A stretch of 45,868 nt of DNA from Albugo candida (Eukaryota; Oomycota; Peronosporomycetes; Albuginales; Albuginaceae), in assembly GCA_905220665.1 (NCBI GenBank), contig CAJNAR010000057.1, forward strand, positions 1 to 45,868, written 5' to 3'. Below the pieces are notes generated by a model. That model had not been told where the DNA came from and made no database searches. It saw nothing but the letters and a program-made list of their open reading frames with translations. Made by a program: the position numbers and the translations under genes. This document shows positions 11,301 through 23,943 of the stretch, in pieces. Every line of letters starts with the position of its first letter. The first letter of the stretch is position 1.

Positions 11301-12702
11301 CAGATGTGGTATGTAGTTGATAGCTCGACAAATATCGTGACAAGAAAGGCCGTTCTAGATTATGCATTGAGTCAGCATATTTGCATATTTGCATACAACA
11401 CAACCACTCTCTGTTAAATACAACACAAACACTCACACAAGCGATAGTTTCGACTTAGTATGCCAAGTTCTAACAGATGCTGAAACCTAGAAAGCTCTGA
11501 TTTCTCTGCGCAGTCCGTAGAGAATAGAAATAGTAGTCTTCTCCTGTGAAATTAAACGCAATGATATATTAAAAACGTATCTTTTTCTTATACTTTTCTA
11601 TTTTCCTAAATTTGAACCGACCAAAAAGTGTGCATTTTGGTTTGATCACTTTTACACCGCACCACTAAATACTAAAAACTCCCCATTTCTTGCGAAAATA
11701 TGCTCACATGTGCTGCGTAATCAAGCTTCGAAACATGTAACCTGCTGAGTGACTAACCTTGAAAGACAGCGTATCATGCGAGAATATTCAGATGTGGTAT
11801 GTAGTTGATAGCTCGACAAATATCGTGACAAGAAAGGCCGTTCTAGATTATGCATTGAGTCAGCATATTTGCATATTTGCATACAACACAACCACTCTCT
11901 GTTAAATACAACACAAACACTCACACAAGCGATAGTTTCGACTTAGTATGCCAAGTTCTAACAGATGCTGAAACCTAGAAAGCTCTGATTTCTCTGCGCA
12001 GTCCGTAGAGAATAGAAATAGTAGTCTTCTCCTGTGAAATTAAACGCAATGATATATTAAAAAACGTATCTTTTTCGTATACTTTTCTATTTTCCTAAAT
12101 TTGAACCGACCAAAAAGTGTGCACTTTGGTTTGATCACTTTTACACCGCACCACTAAATACTAAAAACTCCCCATTTCTTGCGAAAATATGCTCACATGT
12201 GCTGCGTAATCAAGCTTCGAAACATGTAACCTGCTGAGTGACTAACCTTGAAAGACAGCGTATCATTCGAGAACATTCAGATGTGGTATGTAGTTGATAG
12301 ATCGAGAAATATCATGACGAGAAAGGCCGTTGTGGATTATGAATCCAGTCAGCATATTTGCATACAACACAACCACTCTCTGTTGAATACAACACAAACA
12401 CTCACACAAGCGATAGTTTCGACTTAGTATGCCAAGTTCTAACAGATGCTGAAACCTAGAAAGCTCTGATTTCTCTGCGCAGTCCGTAGAGAATAGAAAT
12501 AGTAGTCTTCTCCTGTGAAATTAAACGCAATGATATATTAAAAAACGTATCTTTTTCTTATACTTTTCTATTTTCCTAAATTTGAACCGACCAAAAAGTG
12601 TGCATTTGGTTTGATCACTTTTACACCGCACCACTAAATACTAAAAACTCCCCATTTCTTGCGAAAATACGCTCACATGTGCTGCTAATCAAGCTTCGAA
12701 AC
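8324..12702. repeat. Units 18-26: starts and classes
   Basis: Starts and classes: 8324 A (480 bp); 8804 Cx; 9298 A; 9779 Cx (CTGCTTAAT junction, CGCACTTGTTG tail); 10272 C (GAAATGAAAC allele); 10766 A (GATTGAGAAA, GAAATGAAAC); 11247 B; 11735 B; 12224 A (479 bp, one T lost in GTGCATTTGG and a shortened CTGCTAATC junction). The order A-Cx-A-Cx-C-A-B-B-A sets the alternating pattern found through the rest of the right domain. Confidence 0.85.
9779..11246. repeat. Higher-order trimer C1-C2-A, copy 1
   Basis: Units at 9779 (Cx), 10272 (C) and 10766 (A) have lengths 493+494+481. The first unit ends with the ACAACGCACCACTGAATAC/AAAACTTCCC variant that marks the C1 to C2 boundary in later copies. 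C2 carries GAAATGAAAC but still has GCGTATC and GAACATTC, so this copy looks like an ancestral or partly converted form of the module. Confidence 0.7.
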
Positions 12703-15700
12703 ATGTAACCTGCTGAGTGACTAACCTTGAAAGACAGCGTATCATGCGAGAACATTCAGATGTGGTATGTAGTTGATAGCTCGACAAATATCGTGACAAG
12801 AAAGGCCGTTCTAGATTATGCATTGAGTCAGCATATTTGCATATTTGCATACAACACAAACACTCTCTGTTGAATACAACACAAACACGCACATGTTGCA
12901 AGCGATAGTTTCGACTTAGTATGCCAAGTTCTAACAGATGCTGAAACCTAGAAAGCTCTGATTTCTCTGCGCAGTCCGTAGAGAATAGAAATAGTAGTCT
13001 TCTCCTGTGAAATTAAACGCAATGATATATTAAAAAACGTATCTTTTTCGTATACTTTTCTATTTTCCTAAATTTGAACCGACCAAAAAGTGTGCACTTT
13101 GGTTTGATCACTTTTACACCGCACCACTAAATACTAAAAACTCCCATTTCTTGCGAAAATATGCTCACATGTGCTGCGTAATCAAGCTTCGAAACATGTA
13201 ACCTGCTGAGTGACTAACCTTGAAAGACAGCGTATCATGCGAGAACATTCAGATGTGGTATGTAGTTGATAGCTCGACAAATATCGTGACAAGAAAGGCC
13301 GTTCTAGATTATGCATTGAGTCAGCATATTTGCATATTTGCATACAACACAACCACTCTCTGTTGAATACAACACAAACACTCACACAAGCGATAGTTTC
13401 GACTTAGTATGCCAAGTTCTAACAGATGCTGAAACCTAGAAAGCTCTGATTTCTCTGCGCAGTCCGTAGAGAATAGAAATAGTAGTCTTCTCCTGTGAAA
13501 TTAAACGCAATGATATATTAAAAAACGTATCTTTTTCTTATACTTTTCTATTTTCCTAAATTTGAACCGACCAAAAAGTGTGCATTTTGGTTTGATCACT
13601 TTTACACCGCACCACTAAATACTAAAAACTCCCCATTTCTTGCGAAAATATGCTCACATGTGCTGCGTAATCAAGCTTCGAAACATGTAACCTGCTGAGT
13701 GACTAACCTTGAAAGACAGCGTATCATGCGAGAACATTCAGATGTGGTATGTAGTTGATAGCTCGACAAATATCGTGACAAGAAAGGCCGTTCTAGATTA
13801 TGCATTGAGTCAGCATATTTGCATATTTGCATACAACACAACCACTCTCTGTTGAATACAACACAAACACTCACACAAGCGATAGTTTCGACTTAGTATG
13901 CCAAGTTCTAACAGATGCTGAAACCTAGAAAGCTCTGATTTCTCTGCGCAGTCCGTAGAGAATAGAAATAGTAGTCTTCTCCTGTGAAATTAAACGCAAT
14001 GATATATTAAAAAACGTATCTTTTTCGTATACTTTTCTATTTTCCTAAATTTGAACCGACCAAAAAGTGTGCACTTTGGTTTGATCACTTTTACACCGCA
14101 CCACTAAATACTAAAAACTCCCCATTTCTTGCGAAAATATGCTCACATGTGCTGCGTAATCAAGCTTCGAAACATGTAACCTGCTGAGTGACTAACCTTG
14201 AAAGACAGCGTATCATGCGAGAACATTCAGATGTGGTATGTAGTTGATAGCTCGACAAATATCGTGACAAGAAAGGCCGTTCTAGATTATGCATTGAGTC
14301 AGCATATTTGCATATTTGCATACAACACAACCACTCTCTGTTGAATACAACACAAACACTCACACAAGCGATAGTTTCGACTTAGTATGCCAAGTTCTAA
14401 CAGATGCTGAAACCTAGAAAGCTCTGATTTCTCTGCGCAGTCCGTAGAGAATAGAAATAGTAGTCTTCTCCTGTGAAATTAAACGCAATGATATATTAAA
14501 AAACGTATCTTTTTCTATACTTTTCTATTTTCCTAAATTTGAACCGACCAAAAAGTGTGCACTTTGGTTTGATCACTTTTACACCGCACCACTAAATACT
14601 AAAAACTCCCCATTTCTTGCGAAAATATGCTCACATGTGCTGCGTAATCAAGCTTCGAAACATGTAACCTGCTGAGTGACTAACCTTGAAAGACAGCGTA
14701 TCATTCGAGAACATTCAGATGTGGTATGTAGTTGATAGATCGAGAAATATCATGACGAGAAAGGCCGTTGTGGATTATGAATCCAGTCAGCATATTTGCA
14801 TACAACACAACCACTCTCTGTTGAATACAACACAAACACTCACACAAGCGATAGTTTCGACTTAGTATGCCAAGTTCTAACAGATGCTGAAACCTAGAAA
14901 GCTCTGATTTCTCTGCGCAGTCCGTAGAGAATAGAAATAGTAGTCTTCTCCTGTGAAATTAAACGCAATGATATATTAAAAAACGTATCTTTTTCTTATA
15001 CTTTTCTATTTTCCTAAATTTGAACCGACCAAAAAGTGTGCACTTTGGTTTGATCACTTTTACACCGCACCACTAAATACTAAAAACTCCCCATTTCTTG
15101 CGAAAATACGCTCACATGTGCTGCTTAATCAAGCTTCGAAACATGTAACCTGCTGAGTGACTAACCTTGAAAGACAGCGTATCATGCGAGAACATTCAGA
15201 TGTGGTATGTAGTTGATAGCTCGACAAATATCGTGACAAGAAAGGCCGTTCTACATTATGCATTGAGTCAGCATATTTGCATATTTGCATACAACACAAA
15301 CACTCTCTGTTGAATACAACACAAACACGCACTTGTTGCAAGCGATAGTTTCGACTTAGTATGCCAAGTTCTAACAGATGCTGAAACCTAGAAAGCTCTG
15401 ATTTCTCTGCGCAGTCCGTAGAGAATAGAAATAGTAGTCTTCTCCTGTGAAATTAAACGCAATGATATATTAAAAAACGTATCTTTTTCGTATACTTTTC
15501 TATTTTCCTAAATTTGAACCGACCAAAAAGTGTGCACTTTGGTTTGATCACTTTTACACCGCACCACTAAATACTAAAAACTCCCCATTTCTTGCGAAAA
15601 TATGCTCACATGTGCTGCGTAATCAAGCTTCGAAACATGTAACCTGCTGAGTGACTAACCTTGAAAGACAGCGTATCATTCGAGAACATTCAGATGTGGT

Positions 15701-18075
15701 ATGTAGTTGATAGATCGAGAAATATCATGACGAGAAAGGCCGTTGTGGATTATGAATCCAGTCAGCATATTTGCATACAACACAACCACTCTCTGTTGAA
15801 TACAACACAAACACTCACACAAGCGATAGTTTCGACTTAGTATGCCAAGTTCTAACAGATGCTGAAACCTAGAAAGCTCTGATTTCTCTGCGCAGTCCGT
15901 AGAGAATAGAAATAGTAGTCTTCTCCTGTGAAATTAAACGCAATGATATATTAAAAAACGTATCTTTTTCGTATACTTTTCTATTTTCCTAAATTTGAAC
16001 CGACCAAAAAGTGTGCACTTTGGTTTGATCACTTTTACACCGCACCACTAAATACTAAAAACTCCCCATTTCTTGCGAAAATATGCTCACATGTGCTGCG
16101 TAATCAAGCTTCGAAACATGTAACCTGCTGAGTGACTAACCTTGAAAGACAGCGTATCATGCGAGAATATTCAGATGTGGTATGTAGTTGATAGCTCGAC
16201 AAATATCGTGACAAGAAAGGCCGTTCTAGATTATGCATTGAGTCAGCATATTTGCATATTTGCATACAACACAACCACTCTCTGTTAAATACAACACAAA
16301 CACTCACACAAGCGATAGTTTCGACTTAGTATGCCAAGTTCTAACAGATGCTGAAACCTAGAAAGCTCTGATTTCTCTGCGCAGTCCGTAGAGAATAGAA
16401 ATAGTAGTCTTCTCCTGTGAAATTAAACGCAATGATATATTAAAAAACGTATCTTTTTCTTATACTTTTCTATTTTCCTAAATTTGAACCGACCAAAAAG
16501 TGTGCACTTTGGTTTGATCACTTTTACACCGCACCACTAAATACTAAAAACTCCCCATTTCTTGCGAAAATATGCTCACATGTGCTGCGTAATCAAGCTT
16601 CGAAACATGTAACCTGCTGAGTGACTAACCTTGAAAGACAGCGTATCATGCGAGAATATTCAGATGTGGTATGTAGTTGATAGCTCGACAAATATCGTGA
16701 CAAGAAAGGCCGTTCTAGATTATGCATTGAGTCAGCATATTTGCATATTTGCATACAACACAACCACTCTCTGTTAAATACAACACAAACACTCACACAA
16801 GCGATAGTTTCGACTTAGTATGCCAAGTTCTAACAGATGCTGAAACCTAGAAAGCTCTGATTTCTCTGCGCAGTCCGTAGAGAATAGAAATAGTAGTCTT
16901 CTCCTGTGAAATTAAACGCAATGATATATTAAAAAACGTATCTTTTTCGTATACTTTTCTATTTTCCTAAATTTGAACCGACCAAAAAGTGTGCACTTTG
17001 GTTTGATCACTTTTACACCGCACCACTAAATACTAAAAACTCCCCATTTCTTGCGAAAATACGCTCACATGTGCTGCGTAATCAAGCTTCGAAACATGTA
17101 ACCTGCTGAGTGACTAACCTTGAAAGACAGCGTATCATTCGAGAACATTCAGATGTGGTATGTAGTTGATAGCTCGACAAATATCGTGACAAGAAAGGCC
17201 GTTCTAGATTATGCATTGAGTCAGCATATTTGCATATTTGCATACAACACAACCACTCTCTGTTGAATACAACACAAACACTCACACAAGCGATAGTTTC
17301 GACTTAGTATGCCAAGTTCTAACAGATGCTGAAACCTAGAAAGCTCTGATTTCTCTGCGCAGTCCGTAGAGAATAGAAATAGTAGTCTTCTCCTGTGAAA
17401 TTAAACGCAATGATATATTAAAAAACGTATCTTTTTCTTATACTTTTCTATTTTCCTAAATTTGAACCGACCAAAAAGTGTGCATTTTGGTTTGATCACT
17501 TTTACACCGCACCACTAAATACTAAAACTCCCCATTTCTTGCGAAAATACGCTCACATGTGCTGCTTAATAAAGCTTCGAAACATGTAACCTGCTGAGTG
17601 ACTAACCTTGAAAGACAGCGTATCATGCGAGAACATTCAGATGTGGTATGTAGTTGATAGCTCGACAAATATCGTGACAAGAAAGGCCGTTCTAGATTAT
17701 GCATTGAGTCAGCATATTTGCATATTTGCATACAACACAACCACTCTCTGTTGAATACAACACAAACACGCACTTTGCAAGCGATAGTTTCGACTTAGTA
17801 TGCCGAGTTTCAACAGATGCTGAAATCTAGAAAGCTCTGATTTCTCTGCGCAGTCCCTAGAGAATAGAAATAGAAGTCTTCTCCTGTGAAATTAAACGCA
17901 ATGATATATTAAAAAACGTATCTTTTTCTTATACTTTTCTATTTTCCTAAATTTGAACCGACCAAAAAGTGTGCACTTTGGTTTGATCACTTTTACACCG
18001 CACCACTAAATACTAAAAACTCCCCATTTCTTGCGAAAATACGCTCACATGTGCTGCGTAATCAAGCTTCGAAAC
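12703..18075. repeat. Units 27-37: starts and classes, including B runs
   Basis: Starts and classes: 12703 C; 13196 B; 13685 B; 14174 B; 14662 A; 15143 Cx (CTGCTTAAT junction); 15637 A; 16118 B; 16607 B; 17096 B; 17584 divergent C-like unit. Two B-B-B runs (13196-14661 and 16118-17583) flank A-Cx-A. The first run has TGTTGAATAC. In the second run, the first two units have TGTTAAATAC and GAATATTC, and the third reverts to TGTTGAATAC. The two runs are therefore not simple copies of each other. Confidence 0.85.
17584..18075. repeat. Divergent C-like unit 37
   Basis: This unit stands out by private changes at positions otherwise constant: GCCGAGTTTCAACAG for the usual CCAAGTTCTAACAG, GAAATCTAGAAAG for GAAACCTAGAAAG, CAGTCCCTAG and ATAGAAGTC. 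Its tail is CGCACTTTGCAAG, 2 bp shorter than the C tail. It is entered through the TTAATAAAG junction. It may be an older unit that has escaped homogenisation. Confidence 0.7.
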
Positions 18076-19541
18076 ATGTAACCTGCTGAGTGACTAACCT
18101 TGAAAGACAGCGTATCATGCGAGAACATTCAGATGTGGTATGTAGTTGATAGCTCGACAAATATCGTGACAAGGAAGGCCGTTCTACATTATGCATTGAG
18201 TCAGCATATTTGCATATTTGCATACAACACAAACACTCTCTGTTGAATACAACACAAACACGCACATGTTGCAAGCGATAGTTCCGACTTAGTATGCCAA
18301 GTTCTAACAGATGCTGAAACCTAGAAAGCTCTGATTTCTCTGCGCAGTCCGTAGAGAATAGAAATAGTAGTCTTCTCCTGTGAAATTAAACGCAATGATA
18401 TATTAAAAAACGTATCTTTTTCGTATACTTTTCTATTTTCCTAAATTTGAACCGACCAAAAAGTGTGCACTTTGGTTTGATCACTTTTACAACGCACCAC
18501 TGAATACTAAAACTTCCCATTTCTTGCGAAAATATGCTCACATGTGCTGCGTAATCAAGCTTCGAAACATGTAACCTGCTGAGTGACTAACCTTGAAAGA
18601 CAGTGTATCATGCGAGAATATTCAGATGTGGTATGTAGTTGATAGCTCGACAAATATCGTGACAAGAAAGGCCGTTCTACATTATGCATTGAGTCAGCAT
18701 ATTTGCATATTTGCATACAACACAAACACTCTCTGTTGAATACAACACAAACACGCACATGTTGCAAGCGATAGTTTCGACTTAGTATGCCAAGTTCTAA
18801 CAGATGCTGAAACCTAGAAAGCTCTGATTTCTCTGCGCAGTCCGTAGAGAATAGAAATAGTAGTCTTCTCCTGTGAAATGAAACGCAATGATATATTAAA
18901 AAACGTATCTTTTTCGTATACTTTTCTATTTTCCTAAATTTGAACCGACCAAAAAGTGTGCACTTTGGTTTGATCACTTTTACAACGCACCACTGAATAC
19001 TAAAACTTCCCATTTCTTGCGAAAATATGCTCACATGTGCTGCGTAATCAAGCTTCGAAACATGTAACCTGCTGAGTGACTAACCTTGAAAGACAGCGTA
19101 TCATTCGAGAACATTCAGATGTGGTATGTAGTTGATAGATCGAGAAATATCATGACGAGAAAGGCCGTTGTGGATTATGAATCCAGTCAGCATATTTGCA
19201 TACAACACAACCACTCTCTGTTGAATACAACACAAACACTCACACAAGCGATAGTTTCGACTTAGTATGCCAAGTTCTAACAGATGCTGAAACCTAGAAA
19301 GCTCTGATTTCTCTGCGCAGTCCGTAGAGAATAGAAATAGTAGTCTTCTCCTGTGAAATTAAACGCAATGATATATTAAAAAACGTATCTTTTTCGTATA
19401 CTTTTCTATTTTCCTAAATTTGAACCGACCAAAAAGTGTGCACTTTGGTTTGATCACTTTTACACCGCACCACTAAATACTAAAAACTCCCATTTCTTGC
19501 GAAAATATGCTCACATGTGCTGCGTAATCAAGCTTCGAAAC
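18076..19541. repeat. Higher-order trimer C1-C2-A, copy 2
   Basis: Units at 18076, 18569 and 19062 have lengths 493+493+480. C2 has the diagnostic haplotype GTGTATC, GAATATTC and GAAATGAAAC, but is TTCTACATT (Cx) where most other copies are TTCTAGATT. Both C units end with AAAACTTCCC, and the trimer is followed by an extra A unit. Confidence 0.7.
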
Positions 19542-20510
19542 ATGTAACCTGCTGAGTGACTAACCTTGAAAGACAGCGTATCATTCGAGAACATTCAGAT
19601 GTGGTATGTAGTTGATAGATCGAGAAATATCATGACGAGAAAGGCCGTTGTGGATTATGAATCCAGTCAGCATATTTGCATACAACACAACCACTCTCTG
19701 TTGAATACAACACAAACACTCACACAAGCGATAGTTTCGACTTAGTATGCCAAGTTCTAACAGATGCTGAAACCTAGAAAGCTCTGATTTCTCTGCGCAG
19801 TCCGTAGAGAATAGAAATAGTAGTCTTCTCCTGTGAAATTAAACGCAATGATATATTAAAAAACGTATCTTTTTCGTATACTTTTCTATTTTCCTAAATT
19901 TGAACCGACCAAAAAGTGTGCACTTTGGTTTGATCACTTTTACACCGCACCACTAAATACTAAAAACTCCCCATTTCTTGCGAAAATATGCTCACATGTG
20001 CTGCGTAATCAAGCTTCGAAACATGTAACCTGCTGAGTGACTAACCTTGAAAGACAGCGTATCATTCGAGAACATTCAGATGTGGTATGTAGTTGATAGC
20101 TCGACAAATATCGTGACAAGAAAGGCCGTTCTAGATTATGCATTGAGTCAGCATATTTGCATATTTGCATACAACACAACCACTCTCTGTTAAATACAAC
20201 ACAAACACTCACACAAGCGATAGTTTCGACTTAGTATGCCAAGTTCTAACAGATGCTGAAACCTAGAAAGCTCTGATTTCTCTGCGCAGTCCGTAGAGAA
20301 TAGAAATAGTAGTCTTCTCCTGTGAAATTAAACGCAATGATATATTAAAAAACGTATCTTTTTCTTATACTTTTCTATTTTCCTAAATTTGAACCGACCA
20401 AAAAGTGTGCACTTTGGTTTGATCACTTTTACACCGCACCACTAAATACTAAAAACTCCCATTTCTTGCGAAAATACGCTCACATGTGCTGCTTAATAAA
20501 GCTTCGAAAC

Positions 20511-20690
20511 ATGTAACCTGCTGAGTGACTAACCTTGAAAGACAGCGTATCATGCGAGAACATTCAGATGTGGTATGTAGTTGATAGCTCGACAAATATC
20601 GTGACAAGAAAGGCCGTTCTACATTATGCATTGAGTCAGCATATTTGCATATTTGCATCACACATGTGCTGCGTAATCAAGCTTCGAAAC
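20511..20690. repeat. Truncated unit, 180 bp (internal deletion ~310 bp)
   Basis: The unit starts normally and runs through TTCTACATT and two octamers, ending with ATTTGCAT at 20651-20658. It then jumps directly to CACATGTG at 20661-20668, at the end of a unit. The normal left flank of CACATGTG is GCT, and the normal right flank of the octamer is ACAACAC. The two bases CA at 20659-20660 fit neither exactly, so the join has either a small insertion or a multi-step origin. The following unit resumes in normal register. Confidence 0.92.
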
Positions 20691-23470
20691 ATGTAACCTG
20701 CTGAGTGACTAACCTTGAAAGACAGCGTATCATTCGAGAACATTCAGATGTGGTATGTAGTTGATAGCTCGACAAATATCGTGACAAGAAAGGCCGTTCT
20801 AGATTATGCATTGAGTCAGCATATTTGCATATTTGCATACAACACAACCACTCTCTGTTGAATACAACACAAACACTCACACAAGCGATAGTTTCGACTT
20901 AGTATGCCAAGTTCTAACAGATGCTGAAACCTAGAAAGCTCTGATTTCTCTGCGCAGTCCGTAGAGAATAGAAATAGAAGTCTTCTCCTGTGAAATTAAA
21001 CGCAATGATATATTGAAAAACGTATCTTTTTTTTATACTTTTCTATTTTCCTAAATTTGAACCGACCAAAAAGTGTGCATTTTGGTTTGATCACTTTTAC
21101 ACCGCACCACTAAATACTAAAAACTCCCCATTTCTTGCGAAAATATGCTCACATGTGCTGCGTAATCAAGCTTCGAAACATGTAACCTGCTGAGTGACTA
21201 ACCTTGAAAGACAGCGTATCATGCGAGAATATTCAGATGTGGTATGTAGTTGATAGCTCGACAAATATCGTGACAAGAAAGGCCGTTCTAGATTATGCAT
21301 TGAGTCAGCATATTTGCATATTTGCATACAACACAACCACTCTCTGTTAAATAAAACACAAACACTCACACAAGCGATAGTTTCGACTTAGTATGCCAAG
21401 TTCTAACAGATGCTGAAACCTAGATAGCTCTGATTTCTCTGCGCAGTCCGTAGAGAATAGAAATAGTAGTCTTCTCCTGTGAAATTAAACGCAATGATAT
21501 ATTAAAAAACGTATCTTTTTCGTATACTTTTCTATTTTCCTAAATTTGAACCGACCAAAAAGTGTGCACTTTGGTTTGATCACTTTTACACCGCACCACT
21601 AAATACTAAAAACTCCCCATTTCTTGCGAAAATATGCTCACATGTGCTGCGTAATCAAGCTTCGAAACATGTAACCTGCTGAGTGACTAACCTTGAAAGA
21701 CAGCGTATCATTCGAGAACATTCAGATGTGGTATGTAGTTGATAGCTCGACAAATATCGTGACAAGAAAGGCCGTTCTAGATTATGCATTGAGTCAGCAT
21801 ATTTGCATATTTGCATACAACACAACCACTCTCTGTTGAATACAACACAAACACTCACACAAGCGATAGTTTCGACTTAGTATGCAAGTTCTAACAGATG
21901 CTGAAACCTAGAAAGCTCTGATTTCTCTGCGCAGTCCGTAGAGAATAGAAATAGTAGTCTTCTCCTGTGAAATTAAACGCAATGATATATTAAAAAACGT
22001 ATCTTTTTCTTATACTTTTCTATTTTCCTAAATTTGAACCGACCAAAAAGTGTGCATTTTGGTTTGATCACTTTTACACCGCACCACTAAATACTAAAAA
22101 CTCCCCATTTCTTGCGAAAATATGCTCACATGTGCTGCGTAATCAAGCTTCGAAACATGTAACCTGCTGAGTGACTAACCTTGAAAGACAGCGTATCATG
22201 CGAGAATATTCAGATGTGGTATGTAGTTGATAGCTCGACAAATATCGTGACAAGAAAGGCCGTTCTAGATTATGCATTGAGTCAGCATATTTGCATATTT
22301 GCATACAACACAACCACTCTCTGTTAAATACAACACAAACACTCACACAAGCGATAGTTTCGACTTAGTATGCCAAGTTCTAACAGATGCTGAAACCTAG
22401 AAAGCTCTGATTTCTCTGCGCAGTCCGTAGAGAATAGAAATAGTAGTCTTCTCCTGTGAAATGAAACGCAATGATATATTAAAAAACGTATCTTTTTCGT
22501 ATACTTTTCTATTTTCCTAAATTTGAACCGACCAAAAAGTGTGCACTTTGGTTTGATCACTTTTACACCGCACCACTAAATACTAAAAACTCCCCATTTC
22601 TTGCGAAAATATGCTCACATGTGCTGCGTAATCAAGCTTCGAAAACAATCTCTGTTGAATACAACGCAAACACGCACATGTTGCAAGCGATAGTTTCGAC
22701 TTAGTATGCCAAGTTCTAACAGATGCTGAAACCTAGAAAGCTCTGATTTCTCTGCGCAGTCCGTAGAGAATAGAAATAGTAGTCTTCTCCTGTGAAATTA
22801 AACGCAATGATATATTAAAAAACGTATCTTTTTCGTATACTTTTCTATTTTCCTAAATTTGAACCGACCAAAAAGTGTGCACTTTGGTTTGATCACTTTT
22901 ACACCGCACCACTAAATACTAAAAACTCCCCATTTCTTGCGAAAATATGCTCACATGTGCTGCGTAATCAAGCTTCGAAACATGTAACCTGCTGAGTGAC
23001 TAACCTTGAAAGACAGCGTATCATGCGAGAATATTCAGATGTGGTATGTAGTTGATAGCTCGACAAATATCGTGACAAGAAAGGCCGTTCTAGATTATGC
23101 ATTGAGTCAGCATATTTGCATATTTGCATACAACACAACCACTCTCTGTTAAATACAACACAAACACTCACACAAGCGATAGTTTCGACTTAGTATGCCA
23201 AGCTCTAACAGATGCTGAAACCTAGAAAGCTCTGATTTCTCTGCGCAGTCCGTACAGAATAGAAATAGTAGTCTTCTCCTGTGAAATTAAACGCAATGAT
23301 ATATTAAAAAACGTATCTTTTTCTTATACTTTTCTATTTTCCTAAATTTGAACCGACCAAAAAGTGTGCACTTTGGTTTGATCACTTTTACACCGCACCA
23401 CTAAATACTAAAAACTCCCCATTTCTTGCGAAAATATGCTCACATGTGCTGCGTAATCAAGCTTCGAAAC
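20691..23470. repeat. Units 44-49: B-rich segment with a truncated unit
   Basis: Starts and classes: 20691 B (TTGAAAAACG patch and an 8-T tract); 21180 B (GTTAAATAAAAC); 21669 B (one C lost, TATGCAAG); 22157 B (GAAATGAAAC); about 22646 truncated C; 22982 B (CAAGCTCTAAC). Four B units in a row lie between the two truncated units. This is the only part of the window where unit register is badly broken twice within about 2 kb. Confidence 0.85.
22646..22981. repeat. Truncated unit, ~336 bp (first ~158 bp missing)
   Basis: After a normal unit end (AAGCTTCGAAA) the sequence at 22641-22650 jumps to AACAATCTCTG, skipping the phase motif, the GATAGCTCG region and the octamers. Unit length is about 336 bp against ~494 for a C unit. 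A short run of A is shared at the join (microhomology of 2-3 bases). The sequence just after the join, with ACAATCTC and TACAACGCAAAC, matches units at 2441, 4400 and 5373 in the left domain. The remainder carries right-domain alleles. Confidence 0.92.
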
Positions 23471-23593
23471 ATGTAACCTGCTGAGTGACTAACCTTGAAA
23501 GACAGCGTATCATTCGAGAACATTCAGATGTGGTATGTAGTTGATAGATCGAGAAATATCATGACGAGAAAGGCCGTTGTGGATTATGAATCC

Positions 23594-23604
23594 AGTAAGC
23601 ATAC
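23594..23604. repeat. Octamer lost in class-A unit (8-bp net deletion)
   Basis: The usual CCAGTCAGCATATTTGCAT reads CCAGTAAGCATACAAC, removing the only octamer of this unit and making it 473 bp, the shortest non-truncated unit. The loss also keeps a plus-strand frame open past this point (23495-23698), which I regard as incidental. Confidence 0.85.
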
Positions 23605-23943
23605 AACACAACCACTCTCTGTTGAATACAACACAAACACTCACACAAGCGATAGTTTCGACTTAGTATGCCAAGTTCTAACAGATGCTGAAACCTAGAA
23701 AGCTCTGATTTCTCTGCGCAGTCCGTAGAGAATAGAAATAGTAGTCTTCTCCTGTGAAATTAAACGCAATGATATATTAAAAAACGTATCTTTTTCTTAT
23801 ACTTTTCTATTTTCCTAAATTTGAACCGACCAAAAAGTGTGCATTTTGGTTTGATCACTTTTACACCGCACCACTAAATACTAAAAACTCCCCATTTCTT
23901 GCGAAAATACGCTCACATGTGCTGCTTAATCAAGCTTCGAAAC

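Larger units (their letters stand above)
18076..20690. repeat. Units 38-43: starts and classes, ending in a truncated unit
   Basis: Starts and classes: 18076 Cx (AAGGAAGGCC); 18569 Cx with GTGTATC, GAATATTC and GAAATGAAAC; 19062 A; 19542 A; 20023 B; 20511 truncated. The two adjacent A units differ, as far as I can see, only by CCC versus CCCC near their 3' ends, which indicates a very recent single-unit duplication. Confidence 0.85.

Noticed and set aside
23495..23698. Plus-strand open frame of 67 codons (and a similar one at 29346-29537)
   Set aside because: The first is open only because an 8-bp deletion shifts the frame, and the second because of a 1-base deletion (CAACACAACACTC). Neighbouring units do not keep the frame.
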